Position numbers and translations under genes: made by a program. Shown in pieces: positions 18,356 to 27,519 of a stretch of DNA of 64,000 nt. Under the pieces are notes generated by a model. The model searched no databases and was not told the DNA's origin. It saw nothing but the letters and a program-made list of their open reading frames with translations. Origin of the DNA: Candidatus Bathyarchaeota archaeon. GTDB taxonomy: Archaea > Thermoproteota > Bathyarchaeia > TCS64. The stretch lies in assembly GCA_030739585.1 (NCBI GenBank), contig JASLYX010000002.1:1-64000 (forward strand), in the 5' to 3' direction. The first letter of the stretch is position 1. Each line of letters starts with the position of its first letter.

Positions 18356-19594
18356 TTAGATTTCTTTCCTTAATTCCGTGACTTTACTCGATTCTTGCTG
18401 AAGGGATTCCCCGCCCTCCACAGGCCCCCTTGAACCGGGGGGAATTATTCTTCCTATCGTTTTCTGGAGAAGGCTGAGGCGCCTCAGCTTATTTTCTTCT
18501 TCCACCGCTTCAGCTCGTCCCGAACGGGCCATCTCTGGGGGATTCTCATCTCTATAGTTGATCAGGGGGGCTAAAAGCCCCGAGATCTCGTCGTGGTCTG
18601 CCTGGTTCTCGTAGAGGAATAGTGCAAGCCGTACTAGGAGCCTCTCCCTGTTTCCCCGATCCACGAAGTCGTCGATAACCTCAGTGAACCCAATGAACCT
18701 ATCCCCCTTGTATGTCCTGATCTCCTGTATGTGTTTTTTCCACTCCCCGCGGCGGTTCTTGATTATGATGGATCCCTGCATTCCCCGGCGCATCACGGTG
18801 AAGATGATCGCCGCGAAGACGCAGATGCCCGTCCATTCAATATATGGGCTTAGGTCCTCTATGCCCGGAGCGTATGATTTGAGACCTCCGAGGAAGAACC
18901 CGAAGTATAGGGCTCCTATGAGGCTTAGGGAGACCGAGAAAAGATAGTTCCCCGCGATATTACCCGTCGCAGCCAAGTAGGTGTTCTTCGAGGACTTAAA
19001 GATAGCAAATAGGGTGAATACCCCAGCGATGGTGATGCCGAGGCTCACGAAACCCGTGATCCCCTCCGCCATACCAGGGGGCATCGACGCTCCGCTGGTG
19101 CTTATGAAGAGTGAGATCAGTTTCAGGACGATCTGGCCTATCATGAAGATGGTGGCGCTAATCGACGCTGCTTTAAGGGCTAGGGATTTCCGTAACCGAG
19201 CAATAGTCGAAACAACATTGTAGACTAGGAGCACACCAAAGGCCCCCGAGATAAGTAGCCCCGCCTGAGAGAATGCTTGCCCTGGTTGAAGGACCAGAAA
19301 CAGGGCAAAGAACGAGGCGAATCCCGCGGCATAGAGAGTTCCTGTCAGGACCTCAGCGAGTATCCCCTCCAGTGTGATGGAGATAATGCTCGCGATGTAG
19401 AATATAGTGATTGATGTGAGAAGAGGAATCAGGATGATATCCATATTCGCCTTGGCCATCTGGTCAGACATGGGGAGGAAGTTTCCGAGGTCCCCGAGGC
19501 GAAGGTCGTTAAAATAGATTAACCAGCCTAGTAACCCAGCTAAGGCAGCCCAGATCACTGTTCGGCGGACGCCTTCTCTATTTTCCATATTCAA
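18356..19594 (-). CDS. large membrane protein of the MoxR operon
   Basis: 412 residues: about eight hydrophobic helices between residues 10 and 270, then a soluble helical C-terminal region with basic and acidic stretches (AVEEENKLRRLSLLQK). No family recognised. It overlaps the transglutaminase gene by 17 bases and abuts moxR, so the proteins are likely made in fixed proportion. Confidence 0.8.
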   Translation of the reverse strand: MNMENREGVRRTVIWAALAGLLGWLIYFNDLRLGDLGNFLPMSDQMAKANMDIILIPLLTSITIFYIASIISITLEGILAEVLTGTLYAAGFASFFALFLVLQPGQAFSQAGLLISGAFGVLLVYNVVSTIARLRKSLALKAASISATIFMIGQIVLKLISLFISTSGASMPPGMAEGITGFVSLGITIAGVFTLFAIFKSSKNTYLAATGNIAGNYLFSVSLSLIGALYFGFFLGGLKSYAPGIEDLSPYIEWTGICVFAAIIFTVMRRGMQGSIIIKNRRGEWKKHIQEIRTYKGDRFIGFTEVIDDFVDRGNRERLLVRLALFLYENQADHDEISGLLAPLINYRDENPPEMARSGRAEAVEEENKLRRLSLLQKTIGRIIPPGSRGPVEGGESLQQESSKVTELRKEI

Positions 19595-21650
19595 TCATCC
19601 CTCCAAGCAGCTCGACAGCAGCAAGGCTTTTCTCATACATCTCCTGGCTTGGGTTCGATGCGCTGTAGTCTGCAATCTCGAAAGCAGTTATGAGGTACTC
19701 GAGGGCAGGTCTCCCATTCTCTGGGATCCCAGGCAAGACAGCGTCCTGGAACTCTCTCGGTGTCAAGCTGTCATCGATCCCCACAAGCCTTCTCCTAGAT
19801 CTAGTGTAGAACCAGTTGAAGAGTTTCACTATCCCCTCCTTATAATCTCCGTATTCTCGGGGAATCTCTTCTTCGACCTCTTCGACAACGGCAGTTTGTG
19901 CAATGGCCTCCTTCTTGCGTGTAAGGGTCAAAACACTCCACATCACAACAGCGAATCCTATGAAGATAATCAGATTATAGGGAAAGGTCGTGATGAACAT
20001 GAACACGCTGGGCTTTAGCGAAGGGAGGATCCTAATAGCGACCCCGAAGCTGCTCTTGGAGCCTATATAATAGTCTGAGTCTTCCAGTACTAGCTCTACC
20101 GTTTCGTTCCCTATGTTATCGAAGGTGTGGCTGATGTGAATATTTCCGTTCTTATCTGTGCGGAGATTCCGGGTCTCGCTATCCACTGTGATCGCGAGGG
20201 TCGCGTTCGGGATGGGCTGCCCATTGGATTTATCCAACAAGATCCCGTAGATCAAAACCCGGTTGCCAACATAGGCCATTGGCGGGGCCTGAATAGTAAG
20301 GTTAGTATCCGCCATGATCCTGATGGGGGGGTCGCTCCACGACTCGCGATAGGCCCCTCCCGGTAGGGTATGGGCTATCAGGTTGTAGTCTCCCACTGCC
20401 AGCTCTGAAGCGGCACCGCTCGTGATGTTGAAGACCCCGTTCCGGACTATCCCTGAACCCGAGGATGCGTCAGTCTCATTCTTTTTAAGGGTGAGGAAGA
20501 CTTCCACAGTGAGACCATGAACCCCTGTCCCGTTTTTCAGGGTAACTGTTCCGTGGACCTGGAATGTCCCACCTTTGAGGGCGACAGGATCGTTGTATGT
20601 GATGTTGGTCACCGTCTCATAAGTTTTCACCTTGGGATCCCTCTCCTCCTCCCTCTGAGGGGTCGCATCAAAGGTGATCCAGCCCAGCTCCTCAAAGTGG
20701 ACCTCTGCCCAGAAGTGGGCATCTCTTTGGAGCACAAACTGGAAGTCTGCATCTGGTTTGATAAGGTATCCCGCGACAGGTCTCACAGCCATGCCTAGGC
20801 TCCGTGCTAGGAGGACGAAAGCAGAGTTAAACTGGGTGGAGAGCCCCTTCTTCTCCTCGAATAAGAACCACTCGACTGGATCGGTACCATTTGGGGCCCT
20901 CTTATAGGCTTGGCTGTACTCATATTTTGACTTGAGATAATCCTCGAGGGCCTTCAGCTTCTCGTAAGGCGAGGAGACACCTACAACAATGCCTTGTGCC
21001 AGTTCCCTGAGACTATCACTCTTCTCCTCTGGGATCTCGAGATAATCTGTGAACGGGGTATCCTTGGCAGATCTGAAGGTTCGCTCCGTGAACCGGTATA
21101 CCTCACGATCGATCCCATAGGTCCTGTTGAGAGCCTCAATGCTGTTGAAGAGCTCGAGGTGATGGTTGTACTCTATATCTTCAAGTCCCCCGATGCGGAT
21201 GGTGTACAGGGTCCCTGGGATGGTCCCAATTATCGCGGAGATTGGTCTAACCGTGAAGAAGAACCTCTGCGCGAACGCCGCTCCCCGGGGCTCGGGCTCC
21301 ATCTCCTCCCCACCATATGGTACCCATCCCCCTGCCTCTACAGGCTCCCATGTCCCATTCGCATATCCCGCCCCGACGGAGGTTCTCAGATAACGAGTCC
21401 CAGGTGAATAAACGATCTCGAAGAGTATCCTCTTCCCTCTACCATTACCCCCCTCAACCTGTAGTACCTTAGTTTGCCGCAGTTCCCCTTTTCCCCTCTG
21501 GGTGCCCACATCGGCCCCAGGTACGCGCTTGGTCCCGGTGTTGAACTCGATTTTTGTGATATCGCCCAGAATGTCTATGGCGACAGATATTAGCCCCACG
21601 GAAAAGAGGAGCACTGCTAGGAACACCGCGAGCTTTTGATAACCCTTCAT
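19578..21650 (-). CDS. transglutaminase-like membrane protein, catalytic Cys replaced
   Basis: 690 residues. An N-terminal membrane anchor, an extracytoplasmic beta-rich part, a transglutaminase-like core at about residues 230-345, Ig-like repeats (two, about 360-530), a second membrane helix near 545-565 and a cytoplasmic helical tail like DUF4129. In the core, His (AHFWAEVHF) and Asp (ITFDATPQ) of the papain-like triad are present, but the nucleophile position reads KGLSTQFNSAF, a Ser where active members have Cys (GxC). The codon is TCC, two changes away from TGC/TGT is not needed: one change suffices. It may be a non-catalytic binding protein or a Ser variant. First gene of the operon. 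Confidence 0.88.
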   Translation of the reverse strand: MKGYQKLAVFLAVLLFSVGLISVAIDILGDITKIEFNTGTKRVPGADVGTQRGKGELRQTKVLQVEGGNGRGKRILFEIVYSPGTRYLRTSVGAGYANGTWEPVEAGGWVPYGGEEMEPEPRGAAFAQRFFFTVRPISAIIGTIPGTLYTIRIGGLEDIEYNHHLELFNSIEALNRTYGIDREVYRFTERTFRSAKDTPFTDYLEIPEEKSDSLRELAQGIVVGVSSPYEKLKALEDYLKSKYEYSQAYKRAPNGTDPVEWFLFEEKKGLSTQFNSAFVLLARSLGMAVRPVAGYLIKPDADFQFVLQRDAHFWAEVHFEELGWITFDATPQREEERDPKVKTYETVTNITYNDPVALKGGTFQVHGTVTLKNGTGVHGLTVEVFLTLKKNETDASSGSGIVRNGVFNITSGAASELAVGDYNLIAHTLPGGAYRESWSDPPIRIMADTNLTIQAPPMAYVGNRVLIYGILLDKSNGQPIPNATLAITVDSETRNLRTDKNGNIHISHTFDNIGNETVELVLEDSDYYIGSKSSFGVAIRILPSLKPSVFMFITTFPYNLIIFIGFAVVMWSVLTLTRKKEAIAQTAVVEEVEEEIPREYGDYKEGIVKLFNWFYTRSRRRLVGIDDSLTPREFQDAVLPGIPENGRPALEYLITAFEIADYSASNPSQEMYEKSLAAVELLGGMIEYGK

Positions 21651-21847
21651 CCGTTCAGTTATTCCCTTCAGGTGTTTTATCTTTTATTGGATCAGCGGCT
21701 ATGTCTTTCTAACCTTTAAGCTTAAGGACACCCACTTGATTTTATTTTTCTATACATAAACGGACTAACAATATCCCATTGTTTCAAGCAAAAAAGTTAT
21801 AATTCAGGACCCTTCAAAAACTTTGCTTGTTTTCAATTGTCTCTTTT

Positions 21848-21857
21848 CTTATTAAAC
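21848..21857 (+). promoter_or_regulatory. TATA box of the deiminase-like gene
   Basis: CTTATTAAAC lies about 30 bases before the ATG at 21886, so the transcript would be leaderless or nearly so. Confidence 0.5.
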
Positions 21858-21885
21858 TACCAATTTTCATAAGGCCTTAGGGCCA

Positions 21886-23247
21886 ATGGATTCCTATATG
21901 TGGAGAGTCAGATCTGAGGCTGGCCCCCTCCGGGCCGTCTTGGTACAGGAGTCCTTAGAGCAGTTCTGGGAGGGGAAGCTCCCCTTTGTTGGAATCGAGT
22001 CAAACCCCAATTACTTGGTTCGGTGCCCCCATGCCGATATCGAAGGGGGCCGGGAGCAATGGTTGATGCTTCCCCGATTCCTTAAGGAGGAGGGGGTCCA
22101 GGTCTTTGAGGTAGCATCGATTCTGGAGAAAGCCGTTGATGGAGCCACAGAGGGGGAGAGACGGGAGATGGTGAAGGCAGTCTGGAAGGGGATGTCCATC
22201 GCCCCGGAGCCCGTGGACCTCACGGCCGAGCATCTCCTTTGGGGGTATCCCTCCAAGGCCTACTACGACGAGGAGGCCGATAGGGTTGTGCTCCCCGACT
22301 TCCAGAGGGTTGGCTGGCCCTATCCTCGGGATACCAGCTTTACCACTCCAGTGGGCACAGTAATTTGCAACATGAGGCGTTACAGCCGCCGCTTTGAGCC
22401 TAGGGTAGTAAAATTATGTTACGAGTATGACCCTGTGCTCAGGGACAAGATGAATGTGATCTGGGACGCCAACGAGGCGGATCCGGGATTCACTGAACCC
22501 CTTTGCATTGAGGGAGGTGATACACACATCATTGACGAGGAGACAATTGCGATAGGTCTAGGCCAAAGATCCACATTCACCGGTTTCACGATGACCGCGA
22601 GGAAACTCTTCGAGGCGGATTGCAATGGGGAGATCCGGAACATCTTGGCAGTGAAGATGCCCGACTATCCTGCCTCTAATTATATGCATCTCGATGTAGT
22701 CATCAACTATCTGGCAAGGGGAAGAGCACTGGTTATGCCATATTTCTTCGAGAGCGATCTCGTCCCGGATATGCCTCCAAGGGGGCTGTTCCTCAAGACC
22801 CTGGAGGCAGTAAGGATGGGGAGCGAGGCGGATGACAGATCCATGGAGCCCGTGGTCCATCCCCACGACTTCAAGGATGCTGGGAGCTGCGCAGTCTACA
22901 CCAAGGGGAAGAGTGGTCCTGAGCTGGTGAGACGAAAGGCTAGCTTGGTCGACTACCTTATCGAGGAGGAAAAGCTCGAGCCTGACGGCATAATCTATGT
23001 CGGGGGGGCTCCCTGAGCGTGAAAATGATGTTGAGCATCTGATGTTAGCCCTGATGGAGCAGGCGCGAGGAGCCTCTAACATTGTCACGATCAGGCCCGG
23101 TCTTGTCGTCGCATTCGAGAGGAACAACGCCACGAACAAGACCCTTAGGGATCAGGGGATAACCGTGAAGGAATGGCCGGATAGCTATCTCGACCTGCTG
23201 GGGGCCCCCATTGTTCCACCTCACCCCTATGGCGGGAGCTTGCTTGA
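21886..23247 (+). CDS. arginine deiminase-like amidinotransferase, two apparent frameshifts
   Basis: Guanidine-modifying enzyme of the arginine deiminase superfamily, which hydrolyses arginine to citrulline and ammonia. Family marks are CIEGGDTHII, HLDVVINYLARG (catalytic His-x-Asp) and, at the very end, GGPHCSTSPLWREL with the nucleophilic Cys. These marks lie in three frames. The first frame stops at TGA 23016 after a run of seven G (23002-23008) where six are needed; the next frame (LPERENDVEHL to SYLDLL) leaves the frame at five G (23200-23204) where six are needed. Correcting both gives one gene ending TGA 23247. Both lesions are homopolymer length differences, which suggests consensus error. 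Confidence 0.8.
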
Positions 23248-23290
23248 GACGCGCGCGTTAGCGACCCCATTTTTCCATAGGTTGTAGATC

Positions 23291-23464
23291 CTAGTGGGGC
23301 ACTCGAGTGAATTTTGCAATCCTCTTGGCGTGACAGCTGTCGCATATGATATCATCGAGAGTTAGAGGAAGCTCATTGCCTGACCAGCTCTTCACAACTA
23401 CACTGAACCAAAGCATGAGGCATAATTTGCCTGGGTGGCAGGATAGTCCTAACACGCGTTGCAT
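23291..23464 (-). CDS. small Cys-rich ORF, possibly damaged
   Basis: A 57-codon minus-strand ORF with paired cysteines: SCHPGKLC near the N-terminus and ICDSCHAKRIAKF near the C-terminus, a possible small zinc site. The N-terminal half also reads well in another frame (NIKCNAC, then TAG, then DYPATQANYASCFGS), so the true gene may start further upstream and be interrupted by a stop and a frameshift. No family recognised. Apart from this the 23248-23570 gap shows nothing. Confidence 0.35.
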   Translation of the reverse strand: MQRVLGLSCHPGKLCLMLWFSVVVKSWSGNELPLTLDDIICDSCHAKRIAKFTRVPH

Positions 23465-23570
23465 TTGATATTGCAGATCCCCCAGTTTGTTTCATCTATT
23501 ATATACGCTTGAAACGGGAAACTCTAGATTCAACGGTTCTGAACGATAAAACTTTTTTTAGGTATGGTAC

Positions 23571-24650
23571 CTAGAAATGCCTGAAGCAACGTTCATCGGT
23601 TAACACCATTGCGATTCCGTTCTCATCGCTGGCCTTCCTGACCGACCTGTCTCGTATCGATCCACCCGGCTGTACGCAGGCGGCCACACCATAATCCGCT
23701 AAGAGATCGATGCTATCCCTGAAGGGAAAGAAGCCGTCAGAGGCTAGCACCGAGCCGGGAAGCTCTTCACCATGCCCTCTTGCCATCACTTTCTCTAGGG
23801 CTAACCTCACCGCGGCGATCCTGTCCTGCTGGCCGGTGCTAACCCCGAGGGTCGCCCTGCCCTTTGAGATAACAACTCCATTGCTACGGACGTTCATGCA
23901 GACGTACCATGAGAAGATAAGGTCGGCGAATTGTTCGTCCGTAGGCCTTCTCTCAGTGACAACCCGGAGGTCCTTGGGACCCCTAATTTTTGTGAGCATA
24001 GGGGCGGAGAGGACGATGGAGCCGTCCATCTGCATTGAGACCATAACGGGTCTTAGGGGCTCCCCTGCAAACCTGCTCATCTCCCTAAGGTTATCGACCT
24101 GGATCACTCTGAGGTCTTTCTTCTCCCCAAACAGCTCGAGCGCTTTATTATCATATGCGGGAGCCACGACTCCCTCAACGTAGCTCGCTAGAATCTCCTC
24201 AGCTGTCCCCTTGTCGACGTTGGTGTTAAATCCTACGACACTCCCAAAAGCTGCTAGACTATCGCAGTCCCGTGCTCTAGCATAGACCTCCCTTAGGGTG
24301 TCCCCGGGTCCCCTTAAGGTAGCTACGCCTGAGGGATTAAGGTGTTTCATTACCGCGCAGGCAGGCTCGTCGAAGTAGCGAACGATGTTCATGCTGTTGT
24401 TGACGTCCTCAAGGTTGGTCTGGCTGAGCCCCCCCTTCCCCGTCTTTAGTACCTTCATGGCTCCCGTGGTGAGGGGGCCCCTACTGGGACTGTAGAAGGC
24501 GGCTGGCTGGTGGGGGTTCTCACCGTACCTGAGACTTTTGGACTTGGTATACTCGATCTCCTCATCACCTATCACAAGTTTCATGGTCTCGGGAAAGCCT
24601 TCCTCAATCCTCGTCCTGTAACTCTTCCTCAGCGATTTTGGCTTTGACAC
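23571..24650 (-). CDS. purH: AICAR formyltransferase (PurH formyltransferase half)
   Basis: Formylates AICAR to FAICAR in purine synthesis. Visible motifs: RYGENPHQPAAF, VMKHLNPSGVA (catalytic Lys-His), RDCDSLAAFGSVVGFN and SDGFFPFRDSIDL. 359 residues, without the cyclohydrolase domain, which is a separate gene immediately upstream with only one base between TAA and this GTG start. In bacteria the two are usually one bifunctional PurH. Each half is complete and ends cleanly, so this is a genuine two-gene arrangement rather than a frameshift. Confidence 0.92.
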   Translation of the reverse strand: MSKPKSLRKSYRTRIEEGFPETMKLVIGDEEIEYTKSKSLRYGENPHQPAAFYSPSRGPLTTGAMKVLKTGKGGLSQTNLEDVNNSMNIVRYFDEPACAVMKHLNPSGVATLRGPGDTLREVYARARDCDSLAAFGSVVGFNTNVDKGTAEEILASYVEGVVAPAYDNKALELFGEKKDLRVIQVDNLREMSRFAGEPLRPVMVSMQMDGSIVLSAPMLTKIRGPKDLRVVTERRPTDEQFADLIFSWYVCMNVRSNGVVISKGRATLGVSTGQQDRIAAVRLALEKVMARGHGEELPGSVLASDGFFPFRDSIDLLADYGVAACVQPGGSIRDRSVRKASDENGIAMVLTDERCFRHF

Positions 24651-24651
24651 C

Positions 24652-25254
24652 TTAGTTCTTCTCCAGGTAGTTTACGATAGCTAAGTCGTATTTCTTTGTC
24701 TGTTTAAATGCCTTGAGAGCATAATATTTCCGCATATCGGTTGTGAATTCCCCCTCGTTTTTTTCGAGAGCCTTTATGGTCTCAGGGTACTGGGCAGGCT
24801 CGGTAACCACAATAACGGAGTCATAAAGCAAGGCCGCCTTTGCAGCGGAGCGGACCAAAGTGGGTCCTCCGATGTCGATGTTCTCAACAGCCGAAACCAG
24901 GTCGGCGCCTCTTGCCGCGGCCTCCTTGAAGGGGTAGAAGTTACTCACCACTAGGTCGATGGGCTTCACCCCGTTCTCATTCATCCATACAATGTGGGTC
25001 TCATCATCCTTGTCGAGGAGGAGACCCCCGTGGACCTTGGGGTGCAGTGTCTTCACGAGCCCCCCGGGACTTTCAGGGTGGCCTGTGTAGACGGAGACCT
25101 CTACGAGCTCCTCATATCCAATATTCCTTATCCTTCGCGCTGTGCCCCCGGAGCTCACAATCTCGACCCCGAAGCCTCTTAGGGCCGTTACTAGCTCCTT
25201 TAGGCCGCTCTTGTCATAAACACTGATAAACGCTCTTTGTATCACACAATCCAA
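24652..25254 (-). CDS. purH: IMP cyclohydrolase (MGS-like half of PurH)
   Basis: Closes FAICAR to IMP. The MGS-like fold is recognisable from AFISVYDKSGLKELV, IVSSGGTARRIRNIG, GGLVKTLHPKVHGGLL, VVSNFYPF and IDIGGPTLVRSAAK, typical cyclohydrolase signatures. 200 residues. Co-transcribed with the formyltransferase that follows. With guaB downstream on the same strand direction the area serves IMP and GMP supply. Confidence 0.93.
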   Translation of the reverse strand: MDCVIQRAFISVYDKSGLKELVTALRGFGVEIVSSGGTARRIRNIGYEELVEVSVYTGHPESPGGLVKTLHPKVHGGLLLDKDDETHIVWMNENGVKPIDLVVSNFYPFKEAAARGADLVSAVENIDIGGPTLVRSAAKAALLYDSVIVVTEPAQYPETIKALEKNEGEFTTDMRKYYALKAFKQTKKYDLAIVNYLEKN

Positions 25255-25318
25255 CTCCTGGACAGTTCCTCAGCCTGCGCATCCCCTAAATGAGCCTTTC
25301 CATAACTGTCATTCTAAG

Positions 25319-25576
25319 TTAAGCTTGAAACCTACTGAAGGATGGAAGCCATGCAGGTGCATAATGGTAAATAAGGTGAGTAGGGATCCGCTCTGGTGGT
25401 TTGATGCCTGTACCCCGGAAAAGAGTCTTTCGCGATCGTTGCGCATTAACGTCCTTGATGGTACGTTCCACCTCCCTAAATATCTGGAACCTAAACCCAA
25501 GATCGCTTCCGCTTCTGTCTTCCCTCATCATGGTAACAGTATTCTCTGGATATAGAGCGTCCCAGATTTTGTTCAC
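25319..25576 (-). CDS. hypothetical 85-residue ORF
   Basis: Unrecognised, hydrophilic N-terminus (REDRSGSDLGFRFQIFREVERTIKD). It has a GTG start with AGAGGAG (25585-25591) eight bases upstream, and follows another ORF remnant that ends at 25619, so the pair looks like a small operon. The C-terminal third is Pro/aromatic-rich and less convincing. Low confidence. Confidence 0.35.
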   Translation of the reverse strand: MNKIWDALYPENTVTMMREDRSGSDLGFRFQIFREVERTIKDVNAQRSRKTLFRGTGIKPPERIPTHLIYHYAPAWLPSFSRFQA

Positions 25577-25618
25577 CTATTAAGCTCCTCTCTAGGGGCA
25601 GATGTGACCCCTGTGGTT

Positions 25619-25875
25619 TCAGTTATAACTAAGACGCATGTTCGTGTTGATAGAGACCATGGTGTAACCTGAATCTGGTGGGTTGTCGAAATGGTAATCC
25701 TCTGAATAGTCGACGCTCCTTTTCACTATGCGGACCAAACCCCCGTTATCAACTCTGAATCCTCTAAGATGATAAGTCAGGGTTAACGTGACATAGGAGC
25801 CTTGTGATGGTCTTGCCAGCGGGCTTGTTTTCGGCTTTTCTCAGCCAAGATCTATTCCTTAAATCTCAGGGACAT
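25619..25875 (-). pseudogene. broken small gene with beta-strand-rich C-terminus
   Basis: ATG at 25875 follows a strong GGAGGG (25881-25886) but meets TAG after seven codons (25852-25854); the same frame continues ILAEKSRKQARWQD. A second frame then gives GSYVTLTLTYHLRGF, VDYSEDYHFDNPPDSG and ends TGA 25619. Alternating polar/hydrophobic residues look like real beta strands. One stop and one frameshift separate the parts. No family recognised. Confidence 0.4.
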
Positions 25876-25939
25876 TTTTTCCCTCCTTTTTGTGAAACCT
25901 TCCATGTATCGGAATATGGTTGGATGTTGAAAATGTGAG

Positions 25940-27391
25940 TCAGAGTTCCCTATTGGGGCCTGGTCTCATGACATCATGGGGCGCTATCTCCTTAGCCCCC
26001 CGTGATGTGATCCGTGCGAGCTTCGCCTTGTCCCAGATCTCGGGAACAGTCCTCGCCCCGATGTATCCCATCGCGGCTTTAAGGCCACCCACGAATTCGC
26101 TGAGAATATCGGTGACCGGCCCCCGGTAAGGAACCCAGCCCTCCACGCCCTCGGAAATGGCCTTACTCGGTTGGGAGTATCTGTCCTGGACGAAACGTTT
26201 CCTCCTGGCTCTGGGGCTCCCCATACCATAATACTCTTTGTAATATCTGCCCTCCAGTGCCACGAGCCTCCCCGGGCTTTCGCTGCAGCCCGCAAAGACG
26301 TTCCCCATCATGGCACATGAGGCCCCCACTGCGAGGGCAACTGCTATATCTCCCGGGTTCCTGAGGCCCCCGTCTGCGATGATCGGGACATCAGAGCCAT
26401 AGTCCTTCACTGCGTCCGCTGCTTGGGAAACCGCATACAGGGTGGGCGCCCCGGCCCGGGTCACGACGCTAGTGCTACATATGCTACCGCTCCCAATTCC
26501 GACCCGGAGCCCAGCAACTCCGTCTAGCTTGGTCAGGCAGTCCTCCGCGGCCTCGTAGGTGCCGATGTTTCCGACAATAACCTCCGCTTTGGTCTCCTTG
26601 AGGATTTTTTTTGTTGCCTCGAAACAGTTCTTATTGTGGAAGTGGGCGACGTCCATAATGATGATATCCACATACGCGTCGAGGGCCTTAGCCCTATCCA
26701 GGTCGAAGGGTGAAGTCGCAGCGGCACAGATCAGGCGTCCCTCTTCATCTCTGAGTGCTTCAGGGTAGGTTCCTTTGAGTGTGATATCCTTCATCGTCAT
26801 GAGACCACTGACCCTTCCCTTTTCATCTACAATAGGGAGCTTCTCGATCTTGTGCTCGTGGAGAATTCTCATCGCCTCTTCGAGGCTCGTCTCCTCGGTG
26901 CCCGTAATCACGTTTTCGGTCATAACCTCGCTAACCTTGAGCACCTTGTTTGCGAGGCGGACGTCTCGCAAAGTGACGATACCCGTAAGGTTATCCCCGT
27001 TCCCCACGACAGGGAATCCGCTGATATTGTGCTCATTCATCAGTCCTAGGATCTCTTCAACGGTGTCCTCAGAGTTCACCGTGACGACATCTCTTATAAT
27101 GAGGGCCTCGGCACGCTTCACCGCCCTGGCCATGTCTACCTCCTCCTCCGCGGTACAGTTCCTGTGGAGGGCCCCCAGACAGCCGTTCCTAGCAAGAGCG
27201 ATGGCCATTTCGCTCTCGGTAACGGTGTCCATAGGGCTAGCAATAAAGGGGGCATTAAGGGGGATGTTGGGCGTTACATGGGTCTTCACTAACGCCTCTT
27301 CAGGCTCTACGTTCGTCCATCCAGGGAGAAGAATCACGTCGTTGAAAGTAAGAGCGTTATCCGCATTTTTGAACTTGTCACGGAAACCCAT
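25940..27391 (-). CDS. guaB: IMP dehydrogenase
   Basis: Oxidises IMP to XMP with NAD, first step to GMP. TIM barrel with two CBS domains inserted at about residues 95-215, active-site loop GIGSGSICSTSVV with the catalytic Cys, phosphate-binding IIADGGLRNPGDIAVAL and MMGNVFAG, and the flap YYGMGS. 483 residues, normal. The CBS pair suggests nucleotide regulation. It is divergent from the serA-like gene with two palindromes between them. Confidence 0.96.
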   Translation of the reverse strand: MGFRDKFKNADNALTFNDVILLPGWTNVEPEEALVKTHVTPNIPLNAPFIASPMDTVTESEMAIALARNGCLGALHRNCTAEEEVDMARAVKRAEALIIRDVVTVNSEDTVEEILGLMNEHNISGFPVVGNGDNLTGIVTLRDVRLANKVLKVSEVMTENVITGTEETSLEEAMRILHEHKIEKLPIVDEKGRVSGLMTMKDITLKGTYPEALRDEEGRLICAAATSPFDLDRAKALDAYVDIIIMDVAHFHNKNCFEATKKILKETKAEVIVGNIGTYEAAEDCLTKLDGVAGLRVGIGSGSICSTSVVTRAGAPTLYAVSQAADAVKDYGSDVPIIADGGLRNPGDIAVALAVGASCAMMGNVFAGCSESPGRLVALEGRYYKEYYGMGSPRARRKRFVQDRYSQPSKAISEGVEGWVPYRGPVTDILSEFVGGLKAAMGYIGARTVPEIWDKAKLARITSRGAKEIAPHDVMRPGPNREL

Positions 27392-27430
27392 TTTCTCTCA
27401 CTCGATTTTAAAATCTCAGCAGGATCAAGA

Positions 27431-27440
27431 CTTTTAACAC
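27431..27440 (-). promoter_or_regulatory. TATA box of guaB
   Basis: Minus-strand GTGTTAAAAG about 40 bases before the guaB ATG, preceded by an A-rich AAAACGAAA element like a BRE. Short leader expected. Confidence 0.5.
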
Positions 27441-27476
27441 TTTCGTTTTAAACAAAGGGGGCAATACCAATGCTCT

Positions 27477-27490
27477 CTATACCCGTATAG
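27477..27490. promoter_or_regulatory. palindrome between guaB and serA-like gene
   Basis: CTATAC-CC-GTATAG, perfect six-base arms with a two-base spacer, about 40 bases upstream of the guaB TATA element. Candidate operator. Confidence 0.4.
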
Positions 27491-27501
27491 TGGGCTTGAG
27501 T

Positions 27502-27519
27502 ATTTCAGATCACTGAAAT
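27502..27519. promoter_or_regulatory. second palindrome between guaB and serA-like gene
   Basis: ATTTCAG-ATCA-CTGAAAT, perfect seven-base arms with a four-base spacer, lying between the divergent promoters. Candidate regulator site shared by the two genes. Confidence 0.45.

Noticed and set aside
23571-25254. purH split as a frameshift
   Set aside because: Each half has a complete domain, clean stop and own start; the junction shows no continuing homologous sequence in another frame.
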